Under the pieces are notes generated by a model. That model did no database searches. It had not been told where the DNA came from and saw nothing but the letters and a program-made list of their open reading frames with translations. Positions 1 to 6,315 of a stretch of DNA of 6,315 nucleotides are shown here, piece by piece. This DNA comes from Bifidobacterium breve (GTDB lineage: Bacteria > Actinomycetota > Actinomycetes > Nanopelagicales > Nanopelagicaceae), in the NCBI GenBank assembly GCA_945869505.1, contig CAMBOZ010000068.1, forward strand, positions 1 through 6,315, in the 5' to 3' direction. The stretch's first letter is position 1, and each line of letters begins with the position of its first letter. Both the position numbers and the translations under genes were made by a program.

Positions 1-797
1 GTTTGCGCCGGATCTCCAACCACACAAATATCTTGGCGCGAACCAAGCCAAGCATTTATCAAACGTTGCTGGACTGGCGAAATATCCTGATATTCATCGA
101 TTGTGAAGTAGCGGTACTGATCTTGCACTCGCTCGCGAACAGCGCGCTCTTCTTCCAGCATCGCAGCTGTCAATAACAGCACATCCTCAAAATCAATTGC
201 CAGCTCTTGCTTCTTAACGCTTTCATAGGCGGTGTAAACCTGGGCCAATTTTTCGGCCGCGATTCTAGGTTTCTGAGTGCGCTTGCCAATCTCATTTACA
301 AAATCTTCAGGTGCTACTTGAGAAACATTTGCCCATTCAATTTCACTTGCGATATCGCGCATTAGCTCGCGCGATGTCGCACGTAGTTCTCCAGATAAAC
401 CGGCGCGATTAATCGCTTCTCCAATAAAACCAGCCTTGGCAGTCATGAGCTCTGGTACCCGCCCGCCGAAAACGCTGGGCCAGAAATAGATCAATTGCTT
501 AAGAGCTGCCGCGTGAATCGTGCGTGCTGCAACCGTTGGGACTCCAAGTGCGCGCAATCGCGTGCGCATTTCACCTGCTGCGCGCGAAGTAAAGGTCAGT
601 GCCAAAACTTTCTGTGGATCCATCGTTCCGATAGCGGCTGCATATGCGATGCGATGTGTGATGGCGCGCGTCTTGCCGGTACCAGCACCTGCAATTACAC
701 AAACGGGTCCACGTGAGGCTAGCGCGACTGCTTTTTGATCGTTATCTAAGGCCGCCAAGATTTCTTCAGCGCGAAGATTTCCGTTTTCCTCGCTCAT
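1..797 (-). CDS. uvrD2: UvrD2-type SF1A DNA helicase, N-terminal part (cut by window edge)
   Basis: ATP-dependent 3'-5' DNA helicase of the UvrD/Rep superfamily 1, expected to act on DNA in the cytoplasm during repair or replication. I translated 265 residues before the left edge of the window. Visible motifs are a Q-motif region (LDNDQKAVA, 17-25), Walker A AGAGTGKT (36-43), motif Ia LTFTSRAAGEM (67-77), TIHAAALKQLIYFW (93-106), the DEYQD Walker B box (234-238) and the start of motif III, VGDPAQ (260-265). The RGPVCVIAGAGTGKT run and the IHAAALKQL.YFW segment are typical of actinobacterial UvrD2 rather than PcrA/UvrD1. Mycobacterial UvrD2 is about 700 residues, so roughly 60% is missing here, including the HRDC and tetracysteine parts known in that family. 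The ATG at 797 overlaps the nudC stop (ATGA) and has no clear Shine-Dalgarno sequence, so coupled translation is likely. The location directly after nudC also supports UvrD2. Confidence 0.93.
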   Translation of the reverse strand, partial: MSEENGNLRAEEILAALDNDQKAVALASRGPVCVIAGAGTGKTRAITHRIAYAAAIGTMDPQKVLALTFTSRAAGEMRTRLRALGVPTVAARTIHAAALKQLIYFWPSVFGGRVPELMTAKAGFIGEAINRAGLSGELRATSRELMRDIASEIEWANVSQVAPEDFVNEIGKRTQKPRIAAEKLAQVYTAYESVKKQELAIDFEDVLLLTAAMLEEERAVRERVQDQYRYFTIDEYQDISPVQQRLINAWLGSRQDICVVGDPAQ

Positions 798-1693
798 GCA
801 TGTAACCAGCGGTCAATCATCCTGCGTGAGACGGACATAACCGGTGGCAATGTGAGTGAACCAGCAGCGACTTGTTCATTAAATTGCGCGCGCGATAACC
901 ATTTGATTTCAACAATTTCTTCACCATCAGGTCGAGCAACTTCTGGAAAATCAGTAATTGCTTCAAATGAAATCATAATTGATGCTGGAAATGGCCAAGG
1001 TTGCGAACCTAGATAGTTAATTTCACGTACTGCAATACCTGATTCTTCATAAACTTCGCGCTGCACGCATTGCTCAAAAGTTTCACCCGGTTCTAGGAAT
1101 CCGGCAAAGCAAGAGAATCTACCTTCGGGCCAGATTGCTTGGCGCCCTAGCAAAATACGATCATCGACGTCGCGCACTAAAACAATGACTGCGCAATCTG
1201 TGCGAGGGTAATGCTCACTCTTATCCGCATCGCATTTACGTACCGAACCGCCCATCGCGACAGATGTTGGTGCACCGCATCGCGCACAATGTGGGTGGCT
1301 CTTATGCCAATTGGATAGCGCAACTGTATGCAGAGCGATTTCCATCTGCATCTCATTGAGGTCTCCCCCGATTTCACGCAACGTTGCATATCCAGCCGGT
1401 GCATCTTCAGCTTGCGCACGGTCGGAGTTCCATGCAAAATATGGTTCGTTCTCTAATTGATCTAAACCTAAGAAATACTTCTCGCCTGCTTTGAATTCAC
1501 CACTTTTAATTAGCACTTGTATTTCAGTAGCGCTTAAGAAATTAAGTTCGGTGGCACTTGAAGAAACGGCCAACCGTCCATCACTAAAGTGAACGATCTT
1601 GGCTTTGGCCCACAGCTGATCCAAGGTTGCTTGGTTAGATCGCAGGTGCCCGGCTCGGTCCATCTTCGATACTTGTCCGTTGACCGCGCTCAT
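794..1693 (-). CDS. nudC: NAD(H) diphosphatase, Nudix family (NudC)
   Basis: Hydrolyses NADH/NAD+ to NMN(H) and AMP; characterised NudC proteins can also remove NAD caps from RNA. With the chosen start it has 299 residues. It has a diverged N-terminal domain (about 1-125), a zinc-ribbon region (C136, C139, C154) and a Nudix domain. The Nudix box at 198-220 is complete, with G198, E204, R212-E213, E216-E217 and G219. The SQPWPFP signature that separates NADH diphosphatases from other Nudix enzymes is at 230-236. The fourth zinc-ribbon Cys is replaced by Asp157 (KCDAD). The start is uncertain. ATG 1693 gives a short lead into the conserved DRAGHLR segment. TTG 1702 and ATG 1729 are in frame upstream (the latter would overlap the EEP gene), and ATG 1663 lies downstream. 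None has a well-placed Shine-Dalgarno sequence. It is probably first in a two-gene unit with uvrD2, which it overlaps by 4 bases. Confidence 0.93.
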   Translation of the reverse strand: MSAVNGQVSKMDRAGHLRSNQATLDQLWAKAKIVHFSDGRLAVSSSATELNFLSATEIQVLIKSGEFKAGEKYFLGLDQLENEPYFAWNSDRAQAEDAPAGYATLREIGGDLNEMQMEIALHTVALSNWHKSHPHCARCGAPTSVAMGGSVRKCDADKSEHYPRTDCAVIVLVRDVDDRILLGRQAIWPEGRFSCFAGFLEPGETFEQCVQREVYEESGIAVREINYLGSQPWPFPASIMISFEAITDFPEVARPDGEEIVEIKWLSRAQFNEQVAAGSLTLPPVMSVSRRMIDRWLHA

Positions 1694-1701
1694 AAGGGGC
1701 A

Positions 1702-1707
1702 ACGCTA
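1702..1707 (-). promoter_or_regulatory. Candidate -10 box for nudC (TAGCGT)
   Basis: On the minus strand TAGCGT fits the loose actinobacterial -10 pattern TANNNT and ends 8 bases before the nudC ATG at 1693. That spacing would place transcription initiation at or next to the start codon, giving a leaderless mRNA. This fits the lack of a Shine-Dalgarno sequence there. No convincing -35 element was seen, and TANNNT carries little information, so this is tentative. Confidence 0.3.
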
Positions 1708-1708
1708 C

Positions 1709-1714
1709 TAGCCT
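1709..1714 (+). promoter_or_regulatory. Candidate -10 box for the EEP gene (TAGCCT)
   Basis: TAGCCT fits TANNNT and ends 7 bases before the ATG at 1722, the position expected for a leaderless transcript. The gene has no Shine-Dalgarno sequence at a usable distance (AAGGGG at 1694-1699 is 22 bases away). A TTGACC at 1680-1685 resembles a -35 element but lies 23 bases upstream, too far for a normal pairing. It is one base away from the candidate nudC -10 box on the other strand, so the two promoters would compete for the same DNA. Confidence 0.3.
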
Positions 1715-1721
1715 TGGCCAT

Positions 1722-2558
1722 ATGCGCATCACCTCGTGGAATCTGCTCCATGGCATGGAGATTCCGCCAAACCCCGCAGGTCCATCCGCGCCAGCACTGC
1801 AGCGGGCAATCACCGAAATCGCAAGTGATGTCATCGCGGTGCAGGAAGTCGATTATTTGCTGCCACGCACAAACGGTGTAAATCAAATTGGCGAGATCGC
1901 CACTGCGATGAGCGCAACTGATTGGGCTTTTGCGCCGAGTGTTATCGGAACTCCGGGTGAGAAGTGGCGGAAGTTAAATGATCGCGACCCAAAATACATT
2001 TCAAATAGCTCAATCGGCGATCTAGCCGGAAGTTATGGAATTGCAATCGCTTCAAATATTCCAGTGGCTAAATGGCACAGGCTAGAACTTGGCAGATCAG
2101 TTATCGGTATGCCACTAGTTGTGCCAACTGAAAGTGAGACCAGCAGTCGTCCCAAGATTCGCGCAATATATGTTCGCGATGAACCACGAGTGGCCCTTGC
2201 CGCGACTTTGCAAAATGGTTTTACGGTGATTAATACTCATCTCTCCTTTGTTCCTGGTGTAAATCTAAGGCAGTTAAATAAGCTAAAGCGCTGGGCACAA
2301 CAGATTGCACGAGAGACAAATACGGTTCCGATAATTCTGGGTGACCTTAATTTGCCAAAAGGAATCCCTGTAATTGGTTCGAAATGGAAATCTTTGGTAA
2401 TCCAAAACACTTATCCAAGTTGGGGAGCGAAAATCCAATTTGATTATATTTTGGCCGATGACTTATCTGGATATCAAGTTACCGATCGCAAAACGGTAAA
2501 GACAGGTGTAAGCGATCATCTGCCCTTACGAATTGAATTAGTCAGAGCCCATAAGTAG
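1722..2558 (+). CDS. Endonuclease/exonuclease/phosphatase (EEP) family hydrolase
   Basis: Metal-dependent phosphodiesterase or phosphatase of the EEP (DNase I/ExoIII/inositol phosphatase-like) superfamily, 278 residues, about the size of a single EEP domain. The signature residues appear in the expected order: SWNLLHG (5-11, metal-site Asn7), VIAVQEVD (37-44, metal-binding Glu42), YGIAIAS (105-111), INTHLSF (170-176, His173), ILGDLNLP (205-212, Asp208/Asn210), FDYILAD (240-246) and the C-terminal SDHLPL (264-269, Asp265-His266). The active site therefore looks intact. The GTPGEKWR (76-83) and HLSFVPGVNLRQL (173-185) segments are, from memory, typical of an uncharacterised actinobacterial EEP subfamily. 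There is no signal peptide or membrane segment, so it is likely cytosolic. The ATG at 1722 is preferred over an in-frame TTG at 1680 because the EEP fold begins directly with MRITSWN. It lies on the strand opposite to the repair genes on both sides. The substrate is unknown: nucleic acid, nucleotide or small phosphoester are all possible. Confidence 0.9.
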   Translation: MRITSWNLLHGMEIPPNPAGPSAPALQRAITEIASDVIAVQEVDYLLPRTNGVNQIGEIATAMSATDWAFAPSVIGTPGEKWRKLNDRDPKYISNSSIGDLAGSYGIAIASNIPVAKWHRLELGRSVIGMPLVVPTESETSSRPKIRAIYVRDEPRVALAATLQNGFTVINTHLSFVPGVNLRQLNKLKRWAQQIARETNTVPIILGDLNLPKGIPVIGSKWKSLVIQNTYPSWGAKIQFDYILADDLSGYQVTDRKTVKTGVSDHLPLRIELVRAHK

Positions 2559-5500
2559 TTCTACAAGTTGGGCATGGCTTAGCAAATCTGCTGGCCGATC
2601 AGTTTCACCGGATGGAACGTAATGAAATGCCGCTGATACCGTAGCTGGATCGATTCCCTTTAAGTTGGCCCAAGCAAGGCGGTAGACCGCTAACTGAACA
2701 GCCGAAGATGCACCTAACTTTGTTGAACCTGTTTTCCAATCGATGACTTCAAAGCGCCCGTTGATTTCATAGACCGCATCTATGCGACCGCGCACCAAAA
2801 CCCCGCCAATTACCGCTTCAAAAGGCACTTCTACGGCAACTGGAATACGTGGCGCCCAATCGGATGCCAGCCATGCGTTTTTAAGTTGCTCAAGGGTTTG
2901 ATCGGGTTCGAGTGGATCAAGGAAATCTAAATCATCATCGTCAAATAAAGTTGCCGCACGGAAATGGTTTTCTATCCATAAGTGGAAAGCGGTACCACGA
3001 CGAGAATATTCATCTTGCGGCCTTGGCATAGGACGGCGAATATTTAGGGCAAGTTCAGTTGGATCTTTATGTAAGGCGACAAGGGTTGATGTGGAAAGCC
3101 GGGGTGGAAGTGCGATTTCTAAACCACCGTTTCGCAGCAAGGTATTTTCATGAATTAAGGCCTGCGCATCTTGGGCCCAAGAGGCAATTTCCAAATCAGT
3201 TTCGACAAATTTGGTGAGATCAATTGGGTTGGCGCTATTTACAAGTGCAATCTTCGAATCAAAATCTGCGCGTTTATCACCGAGTGGATCACGTGGCCAA
3301 ATTCCTGTTGCCGGATTTTCAAGTTTAGGATTTTTATCATCATCTTCCGGCTGGGCAGCGTTATTTAAAATGGTGCCAGACTTTTGGGCGACAAGTGCTA
3401 CTTGTTCGAAGATTGATGAAGGTTTAACCCAATCTGAGCCATCGCGCCACCAAGATGTTGTTGCGATTAAATGAGTGCGGGCACGAGTAAATGCAACATA
3501 TCCCAAACGAATTTCTTCGCGGATTTTAGTTGCGTTGCAAGCTTTGCCATAGGCCTCAATCTCTTTTTTAGCTTCTGAATTCTTAGTGGCACCGTTGAAT
3601 GAGAAGATCGGCAGCTCTGCACTATCGCCACGTAAATGAAATGGAATGTGTTTTTCATTGGTGATCCAATTTTCGGGATCCGATTTATTTATCCCCGGAA
3701 AAGTTCCTTCAGCTAATCCGGGAACTGCAACCACATCCCATTCGGCGCCCTTTGACATGTGGACAGTGAGAATTTGAACCACATCGCTGCGCACCTCAGG
3801 AGCAGCTGATTTCAACCCTCCTTCTTCCTCGCCAGTGATATCTAGCCACTGCAGGAATGAAGTTAAGGTTCCGCCGCTGCGGGCAAACTTTCCGGCCTCA
3901 TCTAAGAAACGATCGGTGTGGCGACGGCCTGAGCCAGTGCCATCTCGCAACATAACTTCTTCTTCAAGATGTAAATATCGCTCAATCTCATTTACCAAAT
4001 CTGTGATGGTGCCACCGGCGCGCGAGCGGATACGACGCAGATCAGATGCAAAACTAATTATTCGTTTAAATCCATCTTCGGTAAAAGTCTTGCGGTCTGC
4101 TTTTTCAATCTCATCAACCGTGTCGATCAGTGATCCCAGGAATTGATCATCGGCTTCGGCGCGTTCGGGATTACCGGCAGCAATTTTCTTAATTAAGGAC
4201 TTGCTTTCGGCGCGTGAACCCTTGGCGCGGTTGCGTGAGTAAGCCCCAAGTGCGGCTAAATCTTTAGCACCTAAATTAATTCGCGGCCCAGTCAAGTGGC
4301 GCATCATCGCAGCGCCCGCATCGGGATCTGCGATTATCTTTAACATCGAAACGATGTCAGCAACTTCTGGAACATGAATAAGGCCACCTAGGCCGATAAC
4401 ATCAACTGGCATGCCGGCAGAACGAAGTGCACTTTCAATTGATGCAATCTGTGAACGTTTGCGAACCAATACGGCAAAAGTTGTTCGCTTCTGCGCACTT
4501 TGCGCTAGCCGTTTCTCATCAAACCAAAGTGGTGAGAAGGAATCGGCAATTGCTTGCGCTTCAGCCTCAATTGTTTCAAAGACACCGCAAATTAAATTGC
4601 CGGCACCGGCGCCAATGCGCGGGGTAAGGGGTGGAACATCTGCGCCACTTTCGCTGCGGATTTGTTCAGAGACAACATTTGCAAGTTCGAGGATCGCTTT
4701 ATCGTTTCGGAAAGTAGTGAGCAACGAATATCGCTCTGCCCCAGTTTGGCCGGCAACCTTAGGGAAATAGCGTGCAAATGAGTTGATTGTGCCGGCCGAT
4801 GCCCCGCGCCAGGTGTAAATAGCTTGGCATGGGTCGCCAACGGCCATAACCGGATGGCCACCACCGAAGAGCGATGACAACATTCGCACTTGTGATTGAG
4901 AAGTGTCTTGATATTCATCTAGTAGTACAACTGAATATTTCGCGCGTTCGAGTTCGCCAACATCGGCAAATTTTGTGGCGATATCGGCGGCAAGTGACAT
5001 TTGATCATCAAATGAGAGTTGGCCAGATTGTTGGCGGCGTTGAATGAATCGTTGCACCATCGGCAGTAAACCAATGCGTTGCGTCAACGCGCGATTTACC
5101 TTGCGGACGTGATCATTTAGATCACCAGTCATCGCTGATAGCTCTTGCAATACTGCCAGGTCGGCAGCTTCAACAGCATCGGGCTTTACTTGATGTTCTA
5201 GCATCAACTTTGTTAATCCCAATAAATCATCAACAACTGTGCTGACTGCAGATTCGTTGGTGTAAGTCGCATCATCCCAATTGCGGACAACGTCATTGGC
5301 CAACTGCCACATTGCAGCATCGCCCATCGGTGCGATATCGGCATCTATTCCAAAACGAATTGAGTGTTCAGAAAGTAAACGGGCAGCGTATGAATGGTAA
5401 GTGGTGACGGAAACTTCTAGCGGTGTATTAGCTGGAATCAAATTTGCACTGCGCAACTGACGCAAACGGGTGCGGATACGAATAGCCAGTTCGCCCGCAG

Positions 5501-5747
5501 CTTTACGTGTAAAGGTAAGTCCCAGAATTTGATCAGGGCGGGCATAGCCATTTGCAACAAGATAGATAACTCGCGCCGCCATAGTTTCGGTCTTACCTGA
5601 TCCGGCACCTGCGATAACAACTGCTGGTTCAAGTGGATTAGTTGCAATAGAAATAATCGCACTTTGTTCAGCGGTAGGTTCATAAACCTTGGCTCCGACT
5701 TTCTGCAGCGCGGCAGCTATATCTTGCGGTGAATATTTCTCGATCAT
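2538..5747 (-). CDS. adnB: AdnB subunit of the AdnAB DNA helicase-nuclease
   Basis: Lead motor and one nuclease of the heterodimeric AdnAB machine that unwinds and resects double-strand DNA ends in actinobacteria, the counterpart of RecBCD/AddAB. It has 1069 residues, close to the mycobacterial protein at about 1100, so it is full length. SF1A helicase motifs: Walker A AGAGSGKT (46-53), Ia LTFTRKAAGEL (77-87), II DEYQD (277-281), III VGDPCQAIYTWRGA (303-316), IV TFRND (345-349), V LTVHMSKGAEWD (660-671) and VI LGYVAFTRAR (748-757). The C-terminal RecB-like PD-(D/E)XK nuclease has His922 (AFHLWIE), Glu977 (VPFE), Asp990 (GRID), the IDWKTG box with Asp1003/Lys1005, and Q1018-x3-Y1022. All look active. 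It has no Fe-S cysteine cluster. The N-terminal YSPQDIAAAL and ETMAARVIYLVANG segments match AdnB rather than AdnA. The ATG at 5747 overlaps the adnA stop (ATGA), with a Shine-Dalgarno-like GGCGG at 5755-5759, 7 bases upstream. The 3' end overlaps the opposing EEP gene by 21 bases. Confidence 0.95.
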   Translation of the reverse strand: MIEKYSPQDIAAALQKVGAKVYEPTAEQSAIISIATNPLEPAVVIAGAGSGKTETMAARVIYLVANGYARPDQILGLTFTRKAAGELAIRIRTRLRQLRSANLIPANTPLEVSVTTYHSYAARLLSEHSIRFGIDADIAPMGDAAMWQLANDVVRNWDDATYTNESAVSTVVDDLLGLTKLMLEHQVKPDAVEAADLAVLQELSAMTGDLNDHVRKVNRALTQRIGLLPMVQRFIQRRQQSGQLSFDDQMSLAADIATKFADVGELERAKYSVVLLDEYQDTSQSQVRMLSSLFGGGHPVMAVGDPCQAIYTWRGASAGTINSFARYFPKVAGQTGAERYSLLTTFRNDKAILELANVVSEQIRSESGADVPPLTPRIGAGAGNLICGVFETIEAEAQAIADSFSPLWFDEKRLAQSAQKRTTFAVLVRKRSQIASIESALRSAGMPVDVIGLGGLIHVPEVADIVSMLKIIADPDAGAAMMRHLTGPRINLGAKDLAALGAYSRNRAKGSRAESKSLIKKIAAGNPERAEADDQFLGSLIDTVDEIEKADRKTFTEDGFKRIISFASDLRRIRSRAGGTITDLVNEIERYLHLEEEVMLRDGTGSGRRHTDRFLDEAGKFARSGGTLTSFLQWLDITGEEEGGLKSAAPEVRSDVVQILTVHMSKGAEWDVVAVPGLAEGTFPGINKSDPENWITNEKHIPFHLRGDSAELPIFSFNGATKNSEAKKEIEAYGKACNATKIREEIRLGYVAFTRARTHLIATTSWWRDGSDWVKPSSIFEQVALVAQKSGTILNNAAQPEDDDKNPKLENPATGIWPRDPLGDKRADFDSKIALVNSANPIDLTKFVETDLEIASWAQDAQALIHENTLLRNGGLEIALPPRLSTSTLVALHKDPTELALNIRRPMPRPQDEYSRRGTAFHLWIENHFRAATLFDDDDLDFLDPLEPDQTLEQLKNAWLASDWAPRIPVAVEVPFEAVIGGVLVRGRIDAVYEINGRFEVIDWKTGSTKLGASSAVQLAVYRLAWANLKGIDPATVSAAFHYVPSGETDRPADLLSHAQLVELLMGSD

Positions 5748-6315
5748 TCGATCACCGCCCGACCTTCATTTTGAATTGGGCAGGCCGCTCTAACCACGCA
5801 TAATTGGCACATTTCATTGATTTTCGCCTGGAAGGTGGCAGCTCCCATGCCTTCAGCAATCTCTTCTATTTTCGCTTTTACGGCAGCCTCATCAATTACA
5901 AATTGTTGGCGCGTTGTAACTTTTACCGAATCTTTAGCTAGATAAACAAGTTCGGCGCCAGTTGATTTCGTACCTGATAACTTGCTCTCGAAACCATCGA
6001 GTGCGACGGCAAGTTGATAGCAAGCTAACTGCAAGTTCTCTAGCGCCTCGCTCTTTTTGATCATGTTTTTACCTGTTTTAAAATCAATGACATAGAAATT
6101 TCCATCAGAGTCAACTTCTATTCGGTCAACGCTGCCACGAATTTGGGCACGGCCAACTTGGATCGTAAAGTTAAGTTCGGCTCCGACTACTTCGCGATTA
6201 GTTGCTGAGTGATAGCGCGCAAATCTCTCCAGCATCTTTACCGCGCGCTTAAGCGCAGATGTACTGACCCATCCATCGGTCGGATCAATTAGCGACCAGG
6301 CAGATTGCAACTTGG
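5744..6315 (-). CDS. adnA: AdnA subunit of the AdnAB helicase-nuclease, C-terminal nuclease domain (cut by window edge)
   Basis: Partner of AdnB in the double-strand-break resection machine. Only the last 189 complete codons are inside the window; the frame runs on past base 6315, and the TTG at 6310 is an internal Leu codon, not a start. The visible part is the RecB-like PD-(D/E)XK nuclease. Numbering that Leu as 1, it shows Glu45 (VVGAELNF), Asp62 (GSVDRIE), the VIDFKTGK box with Asp76 and Lys78, and Q94-x3-Y98. A C-terminal cysteine group follows, C168-x2-C171-x5-C177-P, as in the Fe-S nuclease domains of AddB and AdnA. The fourth cysteine ligand of such clusters normally precedes the nuclease core and would lie beyond the window edge. 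The helicase domain cannot be seen. The gene order, with adnA directly upstream of and overlapping adnB, supports the name. Confidence 0.9.
   Translation of the reverse strand, partial: KLQSAWSLIDPTDGWVSTSALKRAVKMLERFARYHSATNREVVGAELNFTIQVGRAQIRGSVDRIEVDSDGNFYVIDFKTGKNMIKKSEALENLQLACYQLAVALDGFESKLSGTKSTGAELVYLAKDSVKVTTRQQFVIDEAAVKAKIEEIAEGMGAATFQAKINEMCQLCVVRAACPIQNEGRAVIE

Noticed and set aside
495..738. Two short overlapping plus-strand open frames (73 and 72 codons)
   Set aside because: They lie antisense to the conserved Walker A and motif Ia region of uvrD2, have no recognisable domain, and their composition follows the opposite-strand gene.
1680..1685. TTGACC as a -35 element for the EEP gene
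   Set aside because: It matches 5 of 6 consensus bases, but it lies 20 to 23 bases from any -10-like sequence before the ATG, outside normal spacing, so it was not annotated separately.
1177..1886. Minus-strand frames of 83 and 86 codons overlapping nudC and the EEP gene
   Set aside because: They are in other frames than the conserved nudC protein and show no family motif.
3171..4770. Several plus-strand open frames of 65 to 119 codons inside adnB
   Set aside because: adnB is a full-length conserved gene across this region. The frames are antisense shadows without recognisable motifs or credible start signals.
2538..5747. AdnB as a standalone UvrD/PcrA helicase or as AddA
   Set aside because: The fused C-terminal nuclease excludes UvrD/PcrA. 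The N-terminal sequence, the overlapping AdnA partner and the nudC-uvrD2 neighbourhood favour AdnB over AddA.
6308..6310. TTG as the start of a separate 188-residue nuclease gene
   Set aside because: The frame continues to the window edge without a stop, there is no start context, and the sequence fits the C-terminal domain of AdnA ahead of adnB.

Overview
The window reads as a chromosomal segment from an actinobacterium with moderate to low GC and a compact genome. Two things suggest this. The proteins look like actinobacterial AdnB, NudC and UvrD2, and their order matches the mycobacterial adnA-adnB ... nudC ... uvrD2 neighbourhood (Rv3202c-Rv3198c in M. tuberculosis). The AT-leaning codon use and near absence of spacers resemble small freshwater or marine planktonic Actinobacteria (Nanopelagicales-like). 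That last placement is inference.

Layout, right to left on the minus strand: the C-terminal end of adnA (5744-6315, cut by the window edge), the complete adnB (2538-5747), then nudC (794-1693) and the N-terminal third of uvrD2 (1-797, cut by the left edge). adnA/adnB and nudC/uvrD2 are each joined by a 4-base ATGA stop/start overlap, which suggests translational coupling. Between adnB and nudC sits one plus-strand gene (1722-2558) for an endonuclease/exonuclease/phosphatase (EEP) family hydrolase. Its 3' end overlaps the 3' end of adnB by 21 bases. Its start lies 28 bases from the chosen nudC start, so it is convergent with adnB and divergent from nudC. Those 28 bases are the only ones not assigned to a protein. 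No RNA genes, mobile elements, CRISPR arrays or notable repeats were seen.

How the genes may work together: AdnA and AdnB form the heterodimeric helicase-nuclease that resects double-strand breaks in actinobacteria. UvrD2 is a second SF1 helicase. NudC cleaves NAD(H) and, in studied relatives, can remove NAD caps from RNA. The EEP protein has a full set of metal-dependent phosphodiesterase motifs, but its substrate cannot be read from sequence. This is mainly a conserved housekeeping DNA-repair neighbourhood and not an obvious new system. The points worth a second look are the opposite-strand EEP gene inside the repair cluster, the tightly packed divergent start region with two candidate leaderless promoters, a partly eroded zinc ribbon in NudC, and the apparent absence of the channel and mycoredoxin genes found here in mycobacteria.
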